A stretch of DNA of 64,000 bases, taken from assembly GCF_009604455.1 (NCBI RefSeq), contig NZ_WEGL01000003.1, positions 1 to 64,000 of the forward strand, in the 5' to 3' direction. Source of the stretch: Streptomyces sp. RB17 (GTDB lineage Bacteria > Actinomycetota > Actinomycetes > Streptomycetales > Streptomycetaceae). Of this stretch, positions 34,563-46,500 are shown one piece after another. Every line of letters starts with the position of its first letter. Position 1 is the stretch's first letter. The translations under genes and the position numbers were made by a program. Under the pieces are notes generated by a model, which had not been told where the DNA came from, made no database searches, and worked only from the letters and a program-made list of their open reading frames with translations.

Positions 34563-34997
34563 TCAGGAAGATTCCGGTTGCAGAAATGCGAGCCAGTCGC
34601 CGTTCAGGAGCTGACGCTCCCACGCGCTGATTTCCTTCTCCGCAATCCTGTACTTCTTGGCCGCGTCGGACCGGGTCACCCGGCCGGTGAGCACGGCCAG
34701 CGCGATCCGCGCCTTGTCCAGCCGGGAGAGCTCCGACGTCGGTTTGTCGGGCAGGTCGCGGAGCGAGAAGCAGCCCGGCTTGCCGGGTTTGCCGGGCTGA
34801 CCCGGCCGGCCGGGCGCGCCGCCCTTGCCGCCTTCGCCCCCCTCTCCGCAGTGGCCGGCCCGGTGGGCCAGGGCCGTGTAGCCGGTGGGGGCCGGGGCCG
34901 TACGGGTCGCTGCCTGGGCGCCGCACGCGGTGACGGTGACGAGAGCCACGGAGGCCGCCGCGAGGAGGAGCGGACGCCGGGACGGGCTTGTGAACAT
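34563..34997 (-). CDS. Lipoprotein with collagen-like triplets and transposase-type HTH
   Basis: 144 residues. The N-terminus is a standard lipoprotein signal (PSRRPLLLAAASVALVTVTAC, Cys about residue 25). The middle has GEGGEGGKGG and collagen-like Gly-x-Pro triplets (GAPGRPGQPGKPGKPG). Residues about 90-140 (KARIALAVLTGRVTRSDAAKK, YRIAEKEISAWERQLLNGDW) look like the helix-turn-helix of transposase OrfA/DUF1153 proteins. A DNA-binding fold on an exported lipoprotein is paradoxical. Either it has been reused outside the cell or an internal start also yields a cytosolic form. GGAGA precedes the ATG at 34997. Confidence 0.7.
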   Translation of the reverse strand: MFTSPSRRPLLLAAASVALVTVTACGAQAATRTAPAPTGYTALAHRAGHCGEGGEGGKGGAPGRPGQPGKPGKPGCFSLRDLPDKPTSELSRLDKARIALAVLTGRVTRSDAAKKYRIAEKEISAWERQLLNGDWLAFLQPESS

Positions 34998-35104
34998 CGG
35001 GGTCTCCGATTCGGATCGAAGGCTGTGAGGTGGGGGGTTCCGGGGTGGAGGCCTGGGCGGCCTCCACCCCGTCGACAGTCGGAGGAGCCGGTCGCGGGAG
35101 ACCG

Positions 35105-35701
35105 TCAGAAGAGGCTGGCGCCACCGGCCCCGCCGGACCCGCCGGCGCCGCCGAACAGGCCGCCGAAGCCGCCCTTGCCGCCCTTCCCGCCGCTACCGCC
35201 CTGGAAGACGCTGTTGCCGCCCTTACCGCCGTTGCCGCCCTTGCCCCCGATGAGGGTGCCGTCGCCACCGCCACCGCCGCTGCCGCCGCCACCGCCGGAG
35301 AGGACACCGAAGCCGCCGGCACCGCCGTCGCCGCCCTTGCCGCCGATGACGCCTTCGCCGCCACCACCGCCACCACCGCCGCCACCACCGGCCAGGAGGC
35401 CGTCGCCGCCCTTGCCGCCCTTGCCGCCGTCACCGCCGGTGCCCAGCACGCTGCCGCCGCCGGAGCCGCCGGCACCACCGCCGCCGCCGACCAGGCCGCC
35501 ACCGCCGTCACCACCGGCGCCACCGGCGCCGCCGCCGTGGACGAAGGCCACCGTGGACGTGGGCATAGGGGCCGCCGTCGCGCCGGCCACGGGGAGGAGG
35601 ACACCTCCGGTGACCAGCGCGGCGGAGGCGGCGAGGGTCGCGAAACGGAGTCCGCGGCGCTTCGGACGGGCGTCGTCGTGGATCTGCGCGTTACGAGTCA
35701 T
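35105..35701 (-). CDS. Secreted PGRS-like Gly-rich protein
   Basis: 198 residues. A long twin-Arg-free signal (KRRGLRFATLAASAALVTGG, cut near ATAAP) is followed by almost pure Gly with short breaks: GGKGGDGG, GLLAGGGGG, GVIGGKGG, GTLIGGKGG, GGLFGG. The hydrophobic breaks every 12-15 residues (LVGG, VLGT, LLAG, VIGG, VLSG, LIGG, VFQG, LFGG) suggest a parallel Gly-rich helix or polyglycine-II-like fold. PE_PGRS proteins of mycobacteria look similar in composition only, since no PE domain is present. It is the first of three exported Gly-rich genes, and 107 nt separate it from the lipoprotein gene. Confidence 0.7.
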   Translation of the reverse strand: MTRNAQIHDDARPKRRGLRFATLAASAALVTGGVLLPVAGATAAPMPTSTVAFVHGGGAGGAGGDGGGGLVGGGGGAGGSGGGSVLGTGGDGGKGGKGGDGLLAGGGGGGGGGGGEGVIGGKGGDGGAGGFGVLSGGGGGSGGGGGDGTLIGGKGGNGGKGGNSVFQGGSGGKGGKGGFGGLFGGAGGSGGAGGASLF

Positions 35702-35897
35702 GAGCTTTCTCCCAATTACTGTGAGGATTTCCCGAGAGGATCACCGGAGGATTTCCGTTTCCCTCGGACCGCCTCATTTCCGTTCCGGTGAGGCCGTGCT
35801 TCAAGTAGGCCCGAACGGGAAATCGGGGTCACGTTCCGAGGACTCGGGACTTGACGCCCTCACAGGCGTCGGGTAAAGCCCGCGTAAGCGGCGCGGA

Positions 35898-36848
35898 TCA
35901 GCCGAGGAACGGCCGGGCCCAGGCCGGTGGGTCCGGTGGCGGAACGCGGTCCACCAGGGTCGGCGTACGACGGCGGGACACGTGCTCGGCGACGGCCGCG
36001 CGCAGCGCCACGACGAACTCCAGGCAGGTGCCGTGACGGTCGTCCGGGGCCTTCGCCAGGGCCTTCTTCAGCACGTCGTCGGCGGCGGCCGGGATGTCCG
36101 GCCGCTGCTCGCTGAGCGCCGGTGGCGGGTCGTACTGGTGGGCCCACAGCAGTTCGAGCTGGTCCTCGCGCCGGAAGGGCGGGGCGCCCGTGAGCATCTC
36201 GTGGACCACACAGGCCAGGCTGTAGAGGTCGGCCCGGCCGTCCACCGGTCGCCCGGCGATCCGCTCGGGCGCCACGTAGTCGAGGGTGCCGACGAACTCC
36301 CCCGCGGAGGTGAAGCCGGTGAGCGACAGCGACTTCTTCGCCAGCCCGAAGTCGGTGAGGTAGACGTGCTCGGGGTGATCACTGTCGACGACCTCGGCGA
36401 CCAGGACGTTGCCGGGTTTGACGTCCCGGTGCACCAGGTCGCGCGCGTGGGCCGCGTCCAGGGCGGAGGCCAGCTGGGCCGCGATGCGCAGCGCGACCGG
36501 CACCGCCAGCCGGCCCTCCCGGTCGATCAGGGCGCGCAGGTCCTGCCCGGAGACGTAGCACATGGCGATGAAGAGGACCCCGTCGAACTCGCCGGCCTCG
36601 AAGACGGGGACGATGTTGGGGTGGTCGATGGCGGCGGCCACCCGGGACTCCTGGGCGAAACGGCGGCGGAAGGCGTCGTTCCTGGTGTACTCGGGGGCGA
36701 GCAGCTTGAGGGCGACGGTCCGGCCGAGACGCAGGTCCCTGGCGCGGTAGACGACGGCCATGCCACCGCGACCGAGCTCGCGCTCCACCTTGTAGCCCGC
36801 GATCTCGGCCCCGATCAGACCGGAGGGGGTCTCGGGGGGCCAACTCAC
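35898..36848 (-). CDS. Soluble Ser/Thr protein kinase
   Basis: 316 residues from a GTG at 36848. The Hanks-type kinase motifs are complete: Gly loop GRGGMAVV (26-33), Lys48 (ALKLL), HRDVKPGN with Asp142, DFG Asp166, APERI, and DLYSLACVVHEMLTG. The C-terminus has no membrane helix or PASTA domain, so it is cytosolic or attached by partners. It phosphorylates Ser/Thr on unknown proteins. It is followed on the same strand by the Gly-rich exported genes after about 200 nt, which need not be co-transcribed. Confidence 0.93.
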   Translation of the reverse strand: MSWPPETPSGLIGAEIAGYKVERELGRGGMAVVYRARDLRLGRTVALKLLAPEYTRNDAFRRRFAQESRVAAAIDHPNIVPVFEAGEFDGVLFIAMCYVSGQDLRALIDREGRLAVPVALRIAAQLASALDAAHARDLVHRDVKPGNVLVAEVVDSDHPEHVYLTDFGLAKKSLSLTGFTSAGEFVGTLDYVAPERIAGRPVDGRADLYSLACVVHEMLTGAPPFRREDQLELLWAHQYDPPPALSEQRPDIPAAADDVLKKALAKAPDDRHGTCLEFVVALRAAVAEHVSRRRTPTLVDRVPPPDPPAWARPFLG

Positions 36849-36910
36849 GCCTGAATTCTACCGAGTCATCCGTTCATGGGCACATGCCGGAGACCCCGTA
36901 CGCACCCATG

Positions 36911-36950
36911 GCGAAGGCCCGGGCCTCCCTCAGGAAACCCGGGCCTCGCC
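36911..36950 (-). terminator. Terminator of lon
   Basis: AGGCCCGGG (36915-36923) pairs with CCCGGGCCT (36938-36946), extended by GCGA and CGC around a 14-nt loop, 17 nt after the lon stop on the minus strand. The hairpin separates lon from the kinase gene. Confidence 0.55.
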
Positions 36951-36966
36951 TTTCCCGAAGCGTCCG

Positions 36967-39393
<2,427 letters not shown>

Positions 39394-39414
39394 GATCTCC
39401 CCTTCGGCAGTCAA

Positions 39415-39435
39415 GTTGAGCTATGCCGACTCAAC
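39415..39435 (-). promoter_or_regulatory. HAIR operator (HspR-binding inverted repeat) of lon
   Basis: GTTGAGC, seven bases (TATGCCG), then ACTCAAC matches the HspR-associated inverted repeat CTTGAGT-N7-ACTCAAG at 11 of 14 arm positions with exact spacing. It lies 22-42 nt before the lon ATG. Lon is an established member of the HspR regulon in Streptomyces, so HspR repression relieved by heat is expected. Confidence 0.85.
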
Positions 39436-39566
39436 CGCGGGGAAGTGGGCTGGTGTTCCCCCGGCTTGTTCGCTCTCAGCGATCAGTTGCGCCCATGGGG
39501 GTGCCAGGGAATGAGCGTGCGCGACTGCGGGCCGGCGGTGTGCACTCGCGCAGTTCGTCGCGGCCC

Positions 39567-40394
39567 CTAGCGGGGCGCCTTCTGCCACCGGCGTACAAAA
39601 GGCCAGCTCGCCACGCCTATCGTCAGCGCGATCAGGTGGCCCCAGTTCGTCATCGGGTCCTCGAAGGCGGCCAGGTCGTTCAGGAGCTCAGCGGCCGTCA
39701 GGGTGAGGAGGGGCCAGCGGAGCCAGGGGGGGAGCAGGCCGCACAGGGCGCCGATGCTGGCGGCGACGCCGAAGCTGATGCCGTAGTCGAGGCGGTGCAG
39801 CGAGGTGGGCGGGAGGTGGCCGGCCAGGACGGCCAGGCCCACGGGGATCTCGGTGGCGAGCGTGGCCAGGACGTGCCCGGCGAGGAAGACGCAGGCCGCA
39901 CGCGCGCCGCCGGTCCGCCGCTCCAGCGCGGTGAGCACCAGCACGAACGCCAGCGCGTACGGCGAGAGGACACCGCCCGCGATCCACAGCGCGCTCGCCG
40001 GCAGCACCACCCCCGGCATGCGCACCAGGTGGGCCACATCGGTGCTGGAGTCCTGGTAGAGGGCGTGCACCAGGGCGGGGTCGGCCAGGGCCGCGAACAG
40101 GGAGGTGACGGCCAGCACGGCCGTGTAGCCGAAGGTGAACGGGGTGCCGGTGGGAGTGGGCAGCAGGCGCCACAGCCGCGGGAGCGGAAACGGGAGTAGT
40201 GGTGCGGTGGGGCGCGGATCGGCGAAGACCGGTTCGGGAGCCGGAGCGGGCGGCGCGGCATGCCGCTGGCGTGGCACACCGTCCAGCAGGTCCGCGATCG
40301 CGGGGGCCTGGACGGCGGCGGTGCCGTCCGCGAGGGTCACGCCCGAAAGGGGCGGGGACGCGGCCACCCCAGGGCCCGTCGCGGTCCGTTCCAC
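39567..40394 (-). CDS. Rhomboid-like polytopic membrane protein, probably not a protease
   Basis: 275 residues from a GTG at 40394 behind AAGGAG. After about 80 Pro/Ala-rich residues it has six hydrophobic helices. The arrangement of loop 1, LDYGISFGVAASIGALCG and NWGHLIALTIGVA resembles rhomboid helices 4 and 6. The catalytic GxSG serine is replaced (SFGVAAS) while a His (NWGHL) remains, so this is a rhomboid-like pseudoprotease or chaperone of the actinomycete family. It follows lon upstream on the same strand, 130 nt away, with separate promoters likely. Confidence 0.7.
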   Translation of the reverse strand: MERTATGPGVAASPPLSGVTLADGTAAVQAPAIADLLDGVPRQRHAAPPAPAPEPVFADPRPTAPLLPFPLPRLWRLLPTPTGTPFTFGYTAVLAVTSLFAALADPALVHALYQDSSTDVAHLVRMPGVVLPASALWIAGGVLSPYALAFVLVLTALERRTGGARAACVFLAGHVLATLATEIPVGLAVLAGHLPPTSLHRLDYGISFGVAASIGALCGLLPPWLRWPLLTLTAAELLNDLAAFEDPMTNWGHLIALTIGVASWPFVRRWQKAPR

Positions 40395-40591
40395 GATGCG
40401 GCACTCCTTCCGTTCCGCCCAACCCTTCGGATTCCAGGGGCCGCTGTCTATGACCGACGCCACGCGAGACCGGATTCACAGCAACCTCCTACGTTTCGGT
40501 TGCGTCCGCCCCTCGCCCTGTACGGTGCGCACACCAGTGCGACACCTTTAATTGCCGTGAAGGTCAAGGCACGTTCAAGCAGGATGGGGGT

Positions 40592-41269
40592 ATGACTGCC
40601 GTGTACGACTCCCCCGTGGTCCTCGACCGACGCGACGGCCCGTACGGCGAGGTGGTGCTGCGCCGGCACGGAGCGCTGTTGCAGATCATCGCCAACGGCT
40701 GCTTCCTGATGGACACCTCCGACGGGCGCTCGGAGCGGCTGCTCGTCGACGCCGCCCACCAGGCGCTGGACGGGCGGCCGGAGCCGAAAGTGCTGATCGG
40801 CGGGCTGGGGGTGGGATTCTCACTCGCACATGCGGCGGCGGATCCCGGATGGGGGCGGATCACCGTCGTCGAGCGGGAACCCGCCGTCATCGACTGGCAC
40901 CGGGACGGGCCGCTGGCGGAGGTCTCCGCCGGAGCGATCGGCGACCCGCGCACCGAGATCGTGCGGGACGATCTCGTGGCGTTCGTCAATGAGACATCCG
41001 ACACGTTCGACGCGCTCTGCCTGGACATCGACAACGGCCCCGGCTGGACCGTCACGGACGACAACCACACCCTGTACTCACCGGCCGGACTGGCCGCCTG
41101 TGCAAGGGTGTTGAACCCCGGCGGGGTGCTCGCGGTATGGTCCGCCGAACCCTCTCCGGAATTTGAAGGAAGCTTGCGGAATGCCGGGTTCCGGCAGGTG
41201 CGTACCGAAGAGGTGCCCGTTGCCCGGGGCGTTCCGGACGCCGTGCACCTCGCTGTCCGCCCTGGATAG
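40592..41269 (+). CDS. Spermidine synthase-like SAM-binding protein
   Basis: 225 residues. The Rossmann fold of spermidine synthase/methyltransferases is visible: KVLIGGLGVGFSLAHA (motif I), ITVVEREPAVIDWHRD (acidic ribose-binding end), LCLDIDNGPGWTV (spermidine-synthase DxD-like) and LAVWSAEPSPEFEGSL. It may transfer aminopropyl or methyl groups, and no substrate is evident. It is monocistronic, divergent from the rhomboid-like gene and upstream of a two-component system. Confidence 0.82.
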   Translation: MTAVYDSPVVLDRRDGPYGEVVLRRHGALLQIIANGCFLMDTSDGRSERLLVDAAHQALDGRPEPKVLIGGLGVGFSLAHAAADPGWGRITVVEREPAVIDWHRDGPLAEVSAGAIGDPRTEIVRDDLVAFVNETSDTFDALCLDIDNGPGWTVTDDNHTLYSPAGLAACARVLNPGGVLAVWSAEPSPEFEGSLRNAGFRQVRTEEVPVARGVPDAVHLAVRPG

Positions 41270-41382
41270 CGACAGCATGGGGGATCCCCGTAATGTGCTG
41301 CCCTGACGCGGATCATTCAAGCGTCAATCGCAGTCATGGGATCACCCCACGGGTTCCGGAAAGCAACAAGCAGGGGCGGGCG

Positions 41383-42123
41383 ATGGAGCAGACACACACC
41401 TCCCAGAGCGGCGCGGCGACGACCACCCCGGGCGCACAGCGCCGGGTACTGGTCGTCGAGGACGATCCCACGATCGTCGACGCCATCGCGGCCCGGCTGC
41501 GCGCCGAGGGATTTCTCGTACAGACGGCTTCGGACGGCCCGGCCGCCGTCGACACGGCCGAGGCCTGGCAGCCCGACCTGCTGATCCTCGACATCATGCT
41601 GCCGGGCTTCGACGGCCTGGAGGTCTGCCGGCGGGTGCAGGCGCAGCGCCCGGTGCCGGTGCTGATGCTGACCGCGCGTGACGACGAGACGGACATGCTG
41701 GTCGGTCTCGGGGTCGGCGCGGACGACTACATGACCAAGCCGTTCTCGATGCGGGAGCTGGCCGCCCGCGTGCACGTGCTGCTGCGCCGGGTGGAGCGGG
41801 CCGCGCTGGCCGCCACCACCCCGCGCTCCGGCATCCTGCGGCTCGGCGAGCTGGAGATCGACCACGCACAGCGCCGGGTCCGGGTGAAGTCCGAGGACGT
41901 CCACCTCACGCCCACCGAGTTCGACCTGCTGGTGTGCCTGGCGAACACCCCGCGCGCGGTGCTCTCCCGGGAGCAGCTGCTGGCCGAGGTGTGGGACTGG
42001 GCGGACGCCTCCGGCACCCGTACGGTCGACAGCCACATCAAGGCGCTGCGCCGGAAGATCGGCGCCGAGCGGATCCGTACGGTGCACGGCGTCGGGTACG
42101 CGCTGGAGACGCCCACCCCATGA
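41383..42123 (+). CDS. OmpR-type response regulator
   Basis: 246 residues from the ATG at 41383. The receiver domain has the acidic pocket EDD (26-28), phosphoacceptor Asp70 (LLILDIMLPG), Thr in MLTARDD and Lys in TKPFSMREL. The winged helix (about 150-246) contains LTPTEFDLLVCLANTPRAVLSREQLL and GTRTVDSHIKALRRKIG. Its stop overlaps the kinase ATG (ATGA), so the two are co-translated. The pair lies just upstream of kgd. From memory it is SCO5282/5283. Confidence 0.95.
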   Translation: MEQTHTSQSGAATTTPGAQRRVLVVEDDPTIVDAIAARLRAEGFLVQTASDGPAAVDTAEAWQPDLLILDIMLPGFDGLEVCRRVQAQRPVPVLMLTARDDETDMLVGLGVGADDYMTKPFSMRELAARVHVLLRRVERAALAATTPRSGILRLGELEIDHAQRRVRVKSEDVHLTPTEFDLLVCLANTPRAVLSREQLLAEVWDWADASGTRTVDSHIKALRRKIGAERIRTVHGVGYALETPTP

Positions 42124-43235
42124 GCGGTGACGGGCGCCAGGCCGCGCGGAGGAGCCCCGGGGAGGATCCCTGGGGCGGCGTGCGCCCGTTCTCGATCAAG
42201 ACCAAGCTGGGCGCGCTCGTCGTCATCTCGGTGCTGATCACCACCGGTCTGTCGGTGATCGCGGTGCACACCAAGACCGAGCTGCGCTTCATCACGGTCT
42301 TCTCGATGATCGCCACGCTGCTGATCACGCAGTTCGTGGCGCATTCGCTCACCATGCCGCTGGACGAGATGAACGCGGTGGCGCGGTCGATCTCCGAGGG
42401 TGACTACACCCGCCGGGTGAGCGAGGGCCGCCGGGACGAGCTGGGCGACCTGGCCCGGACGATCAACGTCATGGCGGACGAGCTGGAGGCGCAGGACCGC
42501 CAGCGCAAGGAGCTGGTCGCGAACGTCTCCCATGAGCTGCGCACCCCCATCGCGGGCCTGCGTGCCGTGCTGGAGAACATCGTCGACGGGGTCACCGAGG
42601 CCGACCCGGAGACCATGCGGACGGCCCTGCAGCAGACCGAGCGGCTCGGCCGGCTGGTGGAGACCCTGCTGGACCTGTCCCGGCTCGACAACGGCGTCGT
42701 ACCGCTGAAGAAGCGGCGCTTCGAGGTGTGGCCGTACCTCTCGGGCGTGCTGAAGGAGGCCAACATGGTGGCCTCGGCACGCGCGGGCATCGCCTCCGGC
42801 TCCGGCAGCCACACCCGTACCGACGTCCATCTGCACCTGGACGTCTCCCCGCCGGAGCTGACCGCGCACGCGGATCCCGAGCGGATCCACCAGGTCGTCG
42901 CCAACCTGATCGACAACGCGGTCAAGCACAGCCCCCCGCACGGCCGGGTGACGGTGCGGGCGCGGCGCGGGCCGCAGCCGGAGTCGCTGGCGCTGGAGGT
43001 CCTCGACGAGGGCCCCGGGATACCGCGGTCGGAGTGGCACCGGGTGTTCGAGCGGTTCAACCGGGGCGCGGTGACCCGGCCGCACGGGCCGGGCAGCGAC
43101 GGCGGCACCGGGCTCGGTCTGGCGATCGCCCGCTGGGCGGTGGATCTGCACGGCGGCCGGATCGGTGTGGCCGAATCCGAGCGGGGCTGCCGGATCATCG
43201 TCACTCTCCCGGGACTGTCTTCCGTCTCAAGTTGA
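42120..43235 (+). CDS. Sensor histidine kinase with minimal extracellular part
   Basis: 371 residues. Two membrane helices (about 31-49 and 55-76) are joined by fewer than 10 residues, so it senses in the membrane or cytosol rather than outside. HAMP (77-130) is followed by DHp His138 (VSHELRTPIAG) and the ATPase (NLIDNAVKHS, DEGPGIP, GTGLGLAIARWAVDLHGG). It is the partner of the OmpR regulator just upstream. A long inverted repeat and a promoter separate it from kgd. Confidence 0.95.
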   Translation: MSGDGRQAARRSPGEDPWGGVRPFSIKTKLGALVVISVLITTGLSVIAVHTKTELRFITVFSMIATLLITQFVAHSLTMPLDEMNAVARSISEGDYTRRVSEGRRDELGDLARTINVMADELEAQDRQRKELVANVSHELRTPIAGLRAVLENIVDGVTEADPETMRTALQQTERLGRLVETLLDLSRLDNGVVPLKKRRFEVWPYLSGVLKEANMVASARAGIASGSGSHTRTDVHLHLDVSPPELTAHADPERIHQVVANLIDNAVKHSPPHGRVTVRARRGPQPESLALEVLDEGPGIPRSEWHRVFERFNRGAVTRPHGPGSDGGTGLGLAIARWAVDLHGGRIGVAESERGCRIIVTLPGLSSVSS

Positions 43236-43386
43236 CGTAAAGTTCGAACCGGAAGCACAAGATCCACGAGTGTCCGCACCGGTGCCGTGCAGCTGGACAC
43301 GTGTGATCAGGAGCAGGCCCGCGCGAGCCGTCGAACGAAGACGCGCAGGGCCGGGGCCGGTGCACCCTCCCACATGCGGAACCACG

Positions 43387-43429
43387 CTTGTTTCCCGCCA
43401 TATCAAGCCCTGAAACAAGATTTCTGATG
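43387..43429. promoter_or_regulatory. Perfect inverted repeat upstream of kgd
   Basis: CTTGTTTC (43387-43394) and GAAACAAG (43422-43429) are perfect 8-bp inverted arms separated by 27 nt. They lie 110-150 nt before kgd and 150 nt after the kinase stop. They could be half-sites for a dimeric regulator with DNA looping, or a weak terminator stem. Long spacing argues against a simple hairpin. Confidence 0.35.
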
Positions 43430-43458
43430 TGACTTACGCGACGATGACCTTGCTCGAC

Positions 43459-43488
43459 CTGACCTTCGCGGCCGGGGAGGCGTAGCCT
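43459..43488 (+). promoter_or_regulatory. Candidate kgd promoter
   Basis: CTGACC (-35, 43459-43464) and TAGCCT (-10, 43483-43488) are separated by 18 nt. They would start transcription near 43495, about 45 nt before the GTG at 43539. It is only an approximate match to the Streptomyces HrdB consensus. Confidence 0.35.
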
Positions 43489-43538
43489 TTATTTCCGCTG
43501 TCCATCACCTTGTGAAGCGGAAGAGGGCGGTTGCCGCC

Positions 43539-46500
43539 GTGTCGCCACAGTCCCCCAGTAACCCGAGCGTCTCCACCGACGACCAAGCCGGGAAGAACCC
43601 GGCCGCCGCGTTCGGTCCGAACGAGTGGCTCGTCGACGAGATCTATCAGCAGTACCTCCAGGACCCGAATTCGGTAGACCGCGCCTGGTGGGACTTCTTC
43701 GCCGATTACAAGCCGGGTGCTCCTGCCACCCCGGCCGCGGCGGGTACTGCGGCCGCGGGGGCCGCAGAGACCACCACGGCCCCTCCGGCCCAGCCCGCGG
43801 CTCCCCAGGCCCAGCCGGCCGCTCCGGCCCCGCAGGCCGCCGCTCCGGCCGCTCCGGCCCCCGTCGCGCAGGTCCCCGCCCCCGCGGCGAAGGCGGCCGC
43901 CCCGGCCCCGGTCAAGCCGGCGCAGCCCGCACAGGCGCCCGCTCAGCCGAAGCCCAAGGCCGCTCCCGCCGCCGAGGCCGCCGAAGGCCCCGAGCTGGTG
44001 ACCCTGCGCGGCCCGGCCGCCGCCGTCGCCAAGAACATGAACGCCTCCCTGGGGCTGCCGACCGCCACCTCGGTCCGCGCGGTCCCGGTGAAGCTGCTGT
44101 TCGACAACCGGATCGTCATCAACAACCACCTCAAGCGCGCCCGGGGCGGGAAGATCTCCTTCACGCACCTCATCGGGTACGCGATGGTGCAGGCCATCAA
44201 GGCCATGCCGGCGATGAACTGGTCCTTCGGCGAGAAGGACGGCAAGCCGACCCTCGTCAAGCCGCCGCACGTCAACCTCGGCCTGGCCATCGACCTGGTG
44301 AAGCCCAACGGCGACCGCCAGCTCGTCGTGGCCGCCATCAAGAAGGCCGAGACGCTGAACTTCTTCGAGTTCTGGCAGGCCTACGAGGACATCGTCCGCC
44401 GCGCCCGTGACGGCAAGCTGACGATGGACGACTTCACCGGTGTCACGGTCTCCCTGACCAACCCCGGTGGCCTCGGCACCGTCCACTCCGTGCCGCGTCT
44501 GATGCCCGGCCAGTCGGTGATCATGGGCGTCGGCTCCATGGACTACCCGGCGGAGTTCCAGGGCACCAGCCAGGACACCCTGAACAAGCTCGGCGTCTCG
44601 AAGGTCATGACGCTCACGTCGACCTACGACCACCGGGTGATCCAGGGCGCCGCCTCCGGCGAGTTCCTCCGCCAGGTCGCGAACCTGCTGCTCGGCGAGA
44701 ACGGCTTCTACGACGACATCTTCGAGGCGCTGCGCATCCCCTACGAGCCGGTCCGCTGGCTGAGGGACATCGACGCGTCCCACGACGACGACGTCACCAA
44801 GGCCGCCCGCGTCTTCGAGCTGATCCACTCCTACCGGGTCCGCGGTCACGTCATGGCCGACACCGACCCGCTGGAGTACCGCCAGCGCAAGCACCCCGAC
44901 CTGGACATCGTCGAGCACGGCCTCACCCTGTGGGACCTGGAGCGCGAGTTCGCCGTCGGCGGCTTCGCCGGCAAGTCGATGATGAAGCTGCGCGACATCC
45001 TCGGCGTGCTGCGCGACTCGTACTGCCGCACCACCGGCATCGAGTTCATGCACATCCAGGACCCCAAGCAGCGCAAGTGGATCCAGGACCGGGTCGAGCG
45101 CGGCCACTCCAAGCCGGAGCGCGAGGAGCAGCTGCGCATCCTGCGCCGGCTGAACGCGGCGGAGGCCTTCGAGACCTTCCTGCAGACCAAGTACGTCGGC
45201 CAGAAGCGGTTCTCGCTGGAGGGCGGCGAGTCCGTCATCCCGCTGCTCGACGCGGTGATCGACTCCGCCGCGGAGTCCCGCCTGGACGAGGTCGTCATCG
45301 GCATGGCCCACCGCGGCCGCCTGAACGTCCTCGCCAACATCGTCGGCAAGTCGTACGCGCAGATCTTCCGCGAGTTCGAGGGCAACCTCGACCCGAAGTC
45401 GATGCACGGCTCCGGCGACGTGAAGTACCACCTGGGCGCCCGCGGCACCTTCACGGGCCTGGACGGCGAGCAGATCGCGGTCTCGCTGGCCGCCAACCCG
45501 TCCCACCTGGAGACGGTCGACCCGGTCATCGAGGGCATCGCCCGCGCCAAGCAGGACATCATCAACAAGGGCGGCACGGACTTCACGGTCCTGCCGGTGG
45601 CGATCCACGGCGACGCGGCCTTCGCGGGCCAGGGCGTGGTGGCCGAGACCCTGAACATGTCGCAGCTGCGCGGCTACCGCACCGGCGGCACGGTCCACAT
45701 CGTCATCAACAACCAGGTCGGCTTCACCGCGGCCCCCGAGTCCTCGCGTTCCTCCATGTACGCGACGGACGTGGCCCGCATGATCGAGGCCCCGATCTTC
45801 CACGTGAACGGCGACGACCCGGAGGCCGTGGTCCGCGTGGCCCGTCTGGCCTTCGAGTTCCGCCAGGCGTTCAACAAGGACGTGGTGATCGACCTCATCT
45901 GCTACCGGCGCCGCGGTCACAACGAGTCGGACAACCCGGCCTTCACCCAGCCGCTGATGTACGACCTGATCGACAAGAAGCGCTCGGTGCGTAAGCTCTA
46001 CACCGAGTCCCTGATCGGTCGCGGCGACATCACCCTGGAAGAGGCCGAGCAGGCCCTGCAGGACTACCAGGGGCAGCTGGAGAAGGTCTTCACGGAGGTC
46101 CGCGAGGCCGTCACGGCCCAGCAGGGCACCGGCCCGGTGTCGGACCCGCAGGCGGACTTCCCGGTCGCCGTGAGCACCGCGATCTCCTCGGAGGTCGTCA
46201 AGCGCATCGCCGAGTCCCAGGTCAACATCCCGGACTCCTTCCACGTGCACCCGCGTCTGCTGCCGCAGCTGCAGCGCCGGGCGACGATGGTCGAGGACGG
46301 CACGATCGACTGGGGCATGGGCGAGACCCTCGCGGTCGGCTCCCTGCTGCTGGAGGGCACCCCGGTCCGGCTGTCCGGCCAGGACTCCCAGCGCGGCACC
46401 TTCGGCCAGCGCCACGCGGTCCTCATCGACCGCGAGACGGGCGAGGAGTACACCCCGCTGCAGTACCTCGCCGAGGAGCAGGCGCGCTACAACGTCTACA

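Noticed and set aside
34368..35876. Pro-rich plus-strand frame across the Gly-rich genes
   Set aside because: It is the complement of Gly-rich coding sequence. The minus-strand frames have signal peptides and ribosome sites.
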